Assembly: GCA_032716605.1 (NCBI GenBank)
Contig: CM064480.1
Span: 21,043,651 to 21,107,650 of the forward strand
DNA: 64,000 bases
Direction of reading: 5' to 3'
Source of the DNA: Paralithodes platypus
Lineage: Eukaryota; Arthropoda; Malacostraca; Decapoda; Lithodidae
In this document: positions 57,400-64,000 of the stretch, piece after piece
Layout of the letters: each line of letters opens with the position of its first letter
Position numbering within the stretch: position 1 is the first letter of the stretch
Notes under the pieces: model-generated
Told to the model about the DNA's origin: nothing
The model's database searches: none
Seen by the model: the letters and a program-made list of their open reading frames with translations, nothing else
Made by a program: the position numbers and the translations under genes

Positions 57400-59165
57400 G
57401 CAGTGAGGTTGTCATTTCCTCCCTGCGCACACCATGGGGATTCCCGTCCTGCCATGCCCATTTGGACATGGAGAGTCCTGCCCATGTCTCATGCTCCAAC
57501 CGCGATGGGTTTAACCCTCGGTGGTGTAGACCGTGTCTCGTCGATATTGACCTTTGGGTCTCGTCCTACATTCCCGGACGCTGTGGAGGCACGGTCTCGC
57601 CTCTGCGCTACATGATCGGGGTTTCGCTCTCTATGTCAAGGACCACCTCCAGCGGTTTCCGCGCTTCCTAGACGAAGGAGTGCGTGCCATGCTTCCCCTT
57701 CCCTCTGCTGTCTACCAGGCGCCAGACTGCCTTTCCCCCGGTGCCTCGTTCGGACATCCCTACTGTTTCCAAGGACGCCGCTCTACTTCACCACATCGCC
57801 GACAGTCTCCGGCTCCATGCCGCCCTCTCTCTTCCCCTGTACGATCTCCGGGCATGCTTCCGTAATGGGCGGTGTTCTTGGGGCACTCCACTGCCATCCC
57901 TCCTGTTTTCCCCGTGGTCCCTCCTCTTCCACCTTTTTTGGTGGCCCACCTGCCTACGTCACCTGCTCTACCTATGGTTGCTACTCCGGTTGTCCATCCT
58001 CCCGCTCGCTCCCAGGCTGCATCAACTTCTTTTGTCATGCTCCCTGACTGTGGCCTGGGGCTGGTTGGTCAGCCTGTCCACGTTCCGTCCCTCGGGACGT
58101 TTCAGATCCCTAATGACCGTCGCTTCCCTTCCCTTTACGGGAAGCCGTCATCGTGGGGGACCGTGGCGGCGTCCCGCCCGGGGCGAGCTCTTACACATGC
58201 ACAAGGGGTGCGCCCGGTGCCTGCGAGTTGGCGGGTGCAGCTCAACGCCTTTGGGCACTTTCGGGATTTTGGCCCTGGACGGCCTGGTACCAGAGGTGGA
58301 CGTCAGGGCTCATCCTGGGAGGGCGGGTCTCTAATTTTACTTCCCGTCCTTAGGGTTCCCCTTTGGGTCTCCCAGGGATCTGCCTTGCTTAGGCCAATCG
58401 GCTTTCTGCAGACTCCCATTTTCTTATGTTCTTATGTTCTTATGTTCTGGGCTGACCAGAACATAAGAACATTTGCTCGACACGACGTACATGTCGACGC
58501 GCCCACTCTGTCGGCCTCGTATGAGTTTCAGTAGTGTCATTCCATAGTTTATCTTTTACTGTTCCTTGTGACTTCGGGGTTCAGTCGGAGATGGGTTCTT
58601 CTCCACTCCCTCCGGTTGGCTGCTCCTCCGTGTCGAGCCTCATCATGACTTCATCCGGGGTATCACCTCCATTTTGGGCCTGGTTCTTTGCCCCTCCGTT
58701 ATCTTTCTGAACGTATGCCACAATCCTTCACACCACCAGAGAAGGGTGCCCTGGAACGGGTTCACAAGCTCTGGCGGCGCCCTGCTCGCATGCTCTCCGC
58801 CCTCTTCAAGCGACTGCACCTAGCTCGGCTTCCCCTCAGGCTTATTGTAGCCCGACCGACTAGGGTGCTCGGGAAGGGTGGGGACCAATTCAGGCGAGTG
58901 CGACTGCAGCTCGCCATAGCATCCGTCGGCGACCTTCAGTGTCCCTTCCATGGGGCTGCGCATTGTCGCCAGTCTCTGTGATTTTCCTTCTGTACACTGG
59001 CGCCGGCTGAGATCCGCACGTCGCTGTTGCTTTCTGTGCTCACTCCGGAGGGGCTCTTCTCTGCCCTTGCATGGCAGGGGTCTTCCCTCTTTGCTGCTGC
59101 GGGGCTTTTCGCTCCACGTCCACCTGGGGTGTCACGAGCCTCCTCAACCGCTTCCTCTTAGTTGA
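57400..59165 (+). pseudogene. DIRS-B2 gag, multiply frameshifted
   Basis: Cys cluster SCHAHLDMESPAHVSC and RWCRPC, then the middle with LDGLVPEVDVRAHPGRAGL at about 58,280, then the C-terminal domain (FTPPEKGALERVHKLWRR, LFKRLHLARLPLRLIV, AWQGSSLFA-like). A short CR1-type 3' tail with three CTTATGTT units and an inverted ACATAAGAAC copy lies at 58,400-58,472, inside gag. Frames change several times. Confidence 0.75.
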
Positions 59166-59299
59166 GGTCGGCAGACCGGCTCATAACGAGGCCGCCAGGC
59201 TCGGGGCCCCTACCGGCTCTTGCGTCCCCACTCTCGGTTTAGCTTCGCCGTTCGTGGGCACGCCGGGTAATACGGCGGGGTTCTGTTCTCGAGGTGTCG

Positions 59300-60190
59300 G
59301 TCCACGTTTCCACTCCGACGACCTGCATGCCATTGGCCTGTCTCCCCAGACTTCGCCTAGGTTATTCTGTCCATGCATGTGGATGGGATTCTTCGGGAAG
59401 TCTCGCCTCAGCAACGGGGCTTCCTGTCGCGTGTCTTTCTGGTCTCCGTGACGGACAGCGAGGTGTTGTGACCGGTGGTCGACCTGTCGTGCCTCGTATT
59501 GATGTCTCTCATTATGTCACGTTCAGCGGTTTGCCCTTCGGTCTCCATGTCGCACCTCGTGTCTTTACGACCCTCGTCGGACAGGCCTTGCCTCCCCTGC
59601 TCAATCAGGGTCTTCCGCTCCTCTTTTTCCTTGGTGGGTGGGATCTTCTTCGCGAACTCTCCCACACACTGTGTACGCGACACTATCCTTGTTCCTCCTC
59701 GTCCCTCGGTTCGGTTTACTAGTCACCCTTCCCGAGTCTTGCCTTCCACCGTCGCACGATGTGCCGTGGGCGGGCCTCGACTGGGACGGGACGAGCACGA
59801 CTGTCACCCAGAGTCAGGTGACTGCGTCGTACTTTCGTTCTTCAGGCCCTGGCGGGGTACCTGTTTTATCACGCACACCTTTACACCGTCACACTGCGTG
59901 CAACCTACCTACCTACCCGGGACTGCCAACCTATGGGCGGTTGCTCTGTCGATGGGACAGAGCACCCGGGTAGTATGGTCTTTCCAACACACCGTATTCG
60001 ATGTGTTTCCGCCACCCGACGCCCTTTTTGGTGTGCAAAGTCCTCCACAGACTGAGTGGGTACATGGACTTCGTTTGGTTGTTCACTTCCATCTGACCGG
60101 CACAAGCCTAGTCCAGTCAGCTGTGGTGGTGGCGCCCGAGTCCTGTTCCCTTATCGTTCCCCGATTTCCACTTGGGATCGATTGGTGACC
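59300..60190 (+). pseudogene. DIRS-B2 RT-RNase H-MT ORF, crippled
   Basis: RT pieces VVDLSCL, then LPFGLHVAPRVFTTLV and FFLGGWDLL. The motif A segment is deleted and YLDD is FLGG, exactly as in DIRS-B1, as is the TGA near 59,469. RNase H end LPGTANLWA and the tail PPPDALFGVQSP and PESCSLIVPRFPLG follow in other frames. Confidence 0.8.
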
Positions 60191-60215
60191 TAGGGCCCTC
60201 GTTGGCCTTCACATC

Positions 60216-61200
60216 GTGGATGTTTGTGAGGCAGGGTGGCTGCTGAAGTTTAGTCGATCTTTGACTGTCCAATCCTCTCCACTGGACACATTCTCGGTGG
60301 CAGACTTCCGTCTCTCAATGGCACAGTTTTCCTTCTGGGATGACCAACACTTCACGGACACGCCCATCGGTGGCGTTCGTGTTTCCCTACCTCAATTGGT
60401 TATTTTTGAGACGCGTCCCAACATATGCACCACGCTTAGGACCCGCCTGTCGGCCATTCGGGTACCGTTTGAGTCTTTCACGGGGATTGGTCATTCCTCG
60501 CAAGGGATTGGATTTCCTCATGCGGGCCTGCTTTGGACTTAGGCCAACCCCGTGTCCGATTCCTCCTCAGTGGTCTCTGTTGGAGGCTCTCACACTGCTC
60601 TCGTCTGCCTCTGCACTATTTACCCCGTGCCTGAACACTTCCATGCCGTGACACTGTTCCTTCAGGCTTTGGCGACGGGTGAAGGAGTCTCGGAGAGGGC
60701 TACCTTGTCTAGGACCCGGCATTGCTTACGATTTTCTTCCGTCCTTGGGTCAGTTCCTTTGGCTCCGTCTGTTCGTTTTGTAGCTACAACCGTACGCAAC
60801 ACTCCAGTTTTTAAGCTTTTTTCCTGTACCAGCTTTCAAACTTGGTAGGGTTCATCATCCGTTATGACCGGTTCAAACCTTGCATCCGTATGTGTACTCG
60901 GCCAGGCCAGTGTTGGAGTTGACATTACGGGTGGCGCCTACGACCGGTAGGAGGCTAGGTCGACGTGCTGTGGGACTTCGCCTGTGTCGGATTCTTCGGG
61001 CCAGTAACCCAGACGTTCAGGGCACTGCTCATGACGTCCGTTCGTACGCTGATACGTTCCGCTTTTTCCTCTTTCTCGACCAGACATTGCCGACACAGGA
61101 CTTTGGTCTTCCCCCACCACGTTTGTCTCCTCCTCTGTCCATGTCCACGGGCAGACCAGGACGTCCTTGTAGTGCGTTGGGCCAGCAGGTTCCTTCAAGG
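60216..61200 (+). pseudogene. DIRS-B2 tyrosine recombinase, damaged
   Basis: Begins MDVCEAGWLL and keeps the core-binding part (TLRTRLSAIRVPFESFTG). After frameshifts it shows ALATGEGVSERA at the first box and AHDVRSYADT at the HxxR box. The nucleophile position is SSS, as in DIRS-B1, where DIRS-C and D have SSYLS. It is unlikely to be active. Confidence 0.75.
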
Positions 61201-61257
61201 TATACCTGCAGGGTTCCTTCTGTCGCTTGTCCTTCTCCTGTCCTGTCCTTCCCTTAT

Positions 61258-61290
61258 TGGGGGTTGGGTTGGGGGGGGGGGTGGGGGGGA
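61258..61290 (+). promoter_or_regulatory. G tract downstream of the YR
   Basis: G-rich run interrupted by TT and T (GGGGGTTGGGTTGGG, then G runs of 10 and 7), about 131 bp after the nucleophile position. The spaced G runs could form a G-quadruplex. A second G run lies at about 61,557-61,572, matching 18,950 in B1. Confidence 0.6.
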
Positions 61291-61804
61291 AAGGGTATTG
61301 CACTATACCCATACTTGCACCTAAGTTAAAGATTAATAACTGGATTAAGATTTTGATATGCTTTCTAGTCGTAAGTATACTACCTTCTTTCGGTATGTCT
61401 TGTCCTCATACCACTGAAATATTCTCTTATGGCTTTTAGTGCTCGTTACTGACACTGCTCATGTAGTTTCTCGTCCCATCCTGTACAGTACTCCTATTCG
61501 GCGTATGTCGGTATTTACTCGTTACAGTATGGGTCGTCCTGCTTTCTTCTGGAAGGAGGGGGGGGGGGGGGGCAGCGTCCTGGAATTTATATTCATCATT
61601 ATGAAATGCATCATTCTTTGTCGTAGGCTAAGTTATCTCATGGAATAAGACTTGACTGTACTTGACCTCTCTTGATATGCACCTGTCAGTACACTCTTTA
61701 TATAAACTCTCTTGTTTACGTCGGTCTTTCCATGGTCCTGATATTTCCTAAGGGCTAAGTTTGTGTTTTTTCGCTTGGATGTCCGCCTCCAATTTGTTAC
61801 TCTA

Positions 61805-62076
61805 GCTCTACGTTGGAGACGTAGAGGCTACTACTAAATTGGGAGGTTTGACACTCTCCCAATACCAAAGAAGGAAAACCTTCTATTTGGTAGGTAGCCT
61901 CGGAGTATCCAACATCATAGTATCCCGCCCTCACACCGTACCCCTGCCCATCCAATTGTTACTCTAGCTCTACGTTGGAGACATAGAGGCTACTACTAAA
62001 TTGGGAGGTTTGACACTCTCCCAATACCAAAGAAGGAAAACCTTCTATTTGGTAGGTAGCCTCGGAGTATCCAACG
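61805..62076 (+). repeat. DIRS-B2 ICR, present twice in tandem
   Basis: Two ICR copies, 61,805-61,913 and 61,967-62,076, with a repeat period of about 162 bp. Both are nearly identical to the single ICR of DIRS-B1. Confidence 0.92.
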
Positions 62077-62143
62077 TAATAGTATCCCGCCCTCACACCG
62101 TACCCCTGCCCATCCAATCTTGTCTAATTAACTTGATACCTGG

Positions 62144-62495
62144 ATGATCTAATGAACCCGGTCGGGTTGTGCGGTGAACCCGTGACAACGGCTTAAGGAG
62201 CCAGATAGGATGGACAATGTTCTACAAGTTTCTCTTTTCTTTCTCATCAATATTTTCATTTTACTTCAAAATAGTAGCCTCAAAAGTATGTACAACGTAC
62301 CTACAGTAGTAGAGAGAGTAAGGTGCTACTCAAGATGTTATCGATTTAATCGCGCTAGTGATTACGATAATTGCCCGCTCCAGAGCGGAACGGAATTATA
62401 CGATAAGTATATAGCTCTATGTTGGATACTCCGAGGCTACCTACCAAATAGAAGGTTTTCCTTCTTTGGTATTGGGAGTGTCAAACCTCCCAATC
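62144..62495 (+). repeat. DIRS-B2 right ITR with extension
   Basis: Matches the left ITR inverted and keeps the TTAA empty site for pB1 copy 1 near 62,187. The extension ends CCTCCCA-ATC. CCGCTC-CA-GAGCGG lies near 62,380. Confidence 0.92.
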
Positions 62496-62733
62496 TTGTC
62501 TAGTTGCATTACAAGAAGATAAAAACACTTTTAATTCTTATTCAAAAGACATTGCTCATAAAGCCCTTCACTGTGATGATGAGGCACATTGGGACCAGTT
62601 AGTAATTAAATCGCCAGTTATTAAAACTCCCCCTTCTCGGTCCAGCTCTAAAGTAAAACCTAAGCCCAAAATTCTCTCTAAAGAAATAGTAGTGAGCAGC
62701 AGTGATTTAAGTAGGGCAACCCCCCCCCCCTGA
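62493..62733 (+). pseudogene. DIRS-A2 gag, resumed part
   Basis: Directly after the DIRS-B2 end an open frame continues the gag begun at 20,891: VALQEDKNTF, then SYSKDIAHKALHCDDEAHWD. The same place in DIRS-A reads VALREVRQQM, AYTTIVAHKSLQCDNVPLWD. The distance from the Cys cluster is identical. After a basic Ser/Lys stretch it meets a C run (62,720-62,730) and a TGA, and homology ends. Confidence 0.85.
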
Positions 62734-62739
62734 TTCGCT

Positions 62740-64000
62740 GATTCAATTCTCGCACCACACACCAAATATTCCCAATTTCAATTCTCGCGCCAAAAGCCTC
62801 AATTCTCGCATCAAAATCCCAGCCGAAACCCGAAGAAATAGCAAAAATAACGAAAAACTCGACAAAACTAGAAAATAAACAAAAACAATAATTTTGTTTT
62901 AACATAACAAAGAATCTGCCAGGTGCTTGTTAGTTTAGAGACGAAATCCGAGTGAATCCGAGATCCGATCATCAAATGCACAAGATGCCGCCATCTTTGT
63001 ATGACGTCATCACTAAGCAGACGCTTGTAGTTTAGCTAGTATCTGTGTTGACAAAACAACCGTTTGCAAGCTTTTTTATTTACAGTTTCTTACAGTAGAT
63101 CCTCTGGAAAAAGGCAAACTATGCCTGTGTATCCAGCTCAGTACCAGTACTTGCACTGCTGCGGTTGTTCACGGTGTTGGCGGCGGCGGTAGCAGACGCA
63201 ACATTTTTACTATTCTGTATTTTTGTTTTATAATCAAACTTCAAATCTTGTCTTCCCCATGCTTTATCAAGATTACTTTCAAACTCCCTTATTGATTCGG
63301 AATCGTCTACATACTGGGGCAGTGCGTTCCACTCATTTACCACTCTATCACAAAATGAGTTCTTCGCCTTCTCAAGCCTATTTCTTTCTTTGTAAATTTT
63401 CTTAGAGTGTCCTCTCGTTCTTGTTCCCTCCCGCATCAAGAAGATACCTTCACACACATCCTCATCGTACTTTCCTGACACTATCTTAAAAGTCTCTATC
63501 ATATCCCCTCTCTTTCTCCTATATGCCAGTGTCGGAAGTCCCAGTGTCCTCAACCTCTGCTCATAGCCCGCGTTCTTCAACGTTGGTACCAGCTTGCTAG
63601 CTCTCCTCTGCACTTTCTCCACTGCTTCTATATCCTTTACCATATATGGAGCCCACACCTGGTTTGCATATTCCAGGTGCGGCCTAACCAGCGCTATATA
63701 TAGATTCCTGAAGATTTCTTCGTCAAGTGACACAAATGTCCTCCTTATCAGCCCTACAATTCTATTGGCTTTGTTTATCTTTTCCGCTAAATGTTCTGAG
63801 AAATTTAACTTATTGTCTATCACTACTCCTATATCCTTTTCTGCACTCACTTCCTCCATCGCTTCATACATACTGTATCCTACCTTGTCTATCTTGCTGG
63901 TCCCAATCCGCATGTACTTGCATTTTTTGGATGAAAAGGCATTAACCAATGCTCAGACCATCCCTTCATGCCCTCCACATCTCCTTGAAGCAAACCCATA
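62740..64000 (-). pseudogene. CR1-like LINE, 3' part with 3' UTR
   Basis: The ORF (stop at 63,119) covers the RT thumb and the C-terminal domain: KKCKYMRIGTSKID, AEKDIGVVIDNKLNFSEHL, FRNLYIALVRPHLEYANQVW, VEKVQRRASKLVPTL, RVVNEWNALPQYV. Upstream parts (EN, RT core) would lie to the right of the window, and the frame appears to break near 63,950. The region 62,740-63,118 would be its 3' UTR. It holds three TCAATTCTCGC repeats at 62,744-62,812 in plus orientation. It belongs to a different lineage from the LINE at 5.7-7.9 kb. Confidence 0.85.

Larger units (their letters stand above)
21064..62495 (+). mobile_element. DIRS-B2, host of a 33-kb insertion nest
   Basis: The left end is ATT-TAGTAGTAGCC at 21,064 and the right end is CCTCCCA-ATC at 62,495. 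It has the same family B leader, gag, RT, YR, ICR and ITRs as DIRS-B1. Without its guests (hAT-like element with its contents, two TTAA MITEs, RTE fragment, DIRS-D) it would be about 9-10 kb. It lies inside a family A gag, whose frame continues on both sides. Confidence 0.9.

Noticed and set aside
62497..62733. Independent small host gene after the DIRS-B2 end
   Set aside because: It continues the gag at 20,891 in frame and aligns with the DIRS-A gag, so it is part of that element.
1..64000. tRNA, rRNA or snRNA genes
   Set aside because: I looked for cloverleaf-like arms with A/B boxes and for conserved rRNA segments and saw none I could support; a covariance-model search would be needed to exclude them.

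Overview
This is animal nuclear DNA made almost entirely of transposable elements. Introns, bacterial operons and virus genomes are not evident, and no host gene can be supported. The abundance of DIRS-type tyrosine-recombinase retrotransposons, the A-poor TAGCCTAGCC-style filler and the CR1, RTE, Ty3/gypsy, hAT and TTAA-target MITE content fit a decapod crustacean or a similar arthropod. That assignment is an inference. Six DIRS copies of four families can be told apart (called A, B, C and D here). Two are nearly complete (C and D), two are the same decayed family (B1 and B2) and two are family A fragments.

Layout. 1-5.4 kb: a minus-strand family A gag and leader, folded back on itself as a 1.4-1.5 kb inverted duplication whose left arm is error-rich and carries a 115-base C tract. 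5.66-7.9 kb: a decayed minus-strand CR1/Jockey-like LINE carrying a DIRS end fragment. 7.9-9.6 kb: the only stretch with no recognised repeat, with one GC-rich block. 9,586-20,199: DIRS-B1. 20,200-21,066: leader and first part of gag of a second family A element. 21,064-62,495: DIRS-B2 inserted in that gag, whose reading frame resumes at 62,493. 62.7-64 kb: the 3' part of a minus-strand CR1-like LINE.

Inside DIRS-B2 the insertions are stacked. Its left ITR holds a 303-bp TTAA MITE and a hAT-like element (21,648-44,504, 8-bp target duplication). The hAT-like element holds DIRS-C (23,157-41,748) and a 5'-truncated RTE LINE. DIRS-C holds a Ty3/gypsy element (24,155-33,856), and that element holds two TTAA MITEs, one of them in a single LTR. 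The B2 leader also holds an RTE fragment, DIRS-D (46,244-54,267) and another TTAA MITE. The relative ages of the insertions can therefore be read from the sequence.

The DIRS copies share one plan: ITR, leader with iterated short inverted repeats, gag with an N-terminal Cys cluster, RT-RNase H-methyltransferase-like ORF, tyrosine recombinase (YR) in a shifted or overlapping frame, a G tract about 135 bp past the YR nucleophile codon, an internal complementary region (ICR) that is the reverse complement of the joined element ends, and a right ITR with a two-hairpin extension. The best leads are the frame-exact 41-kb nest, the crippled lesions shared by both family B copies, the family-specific leader inverted repeats and the conserved G tract.
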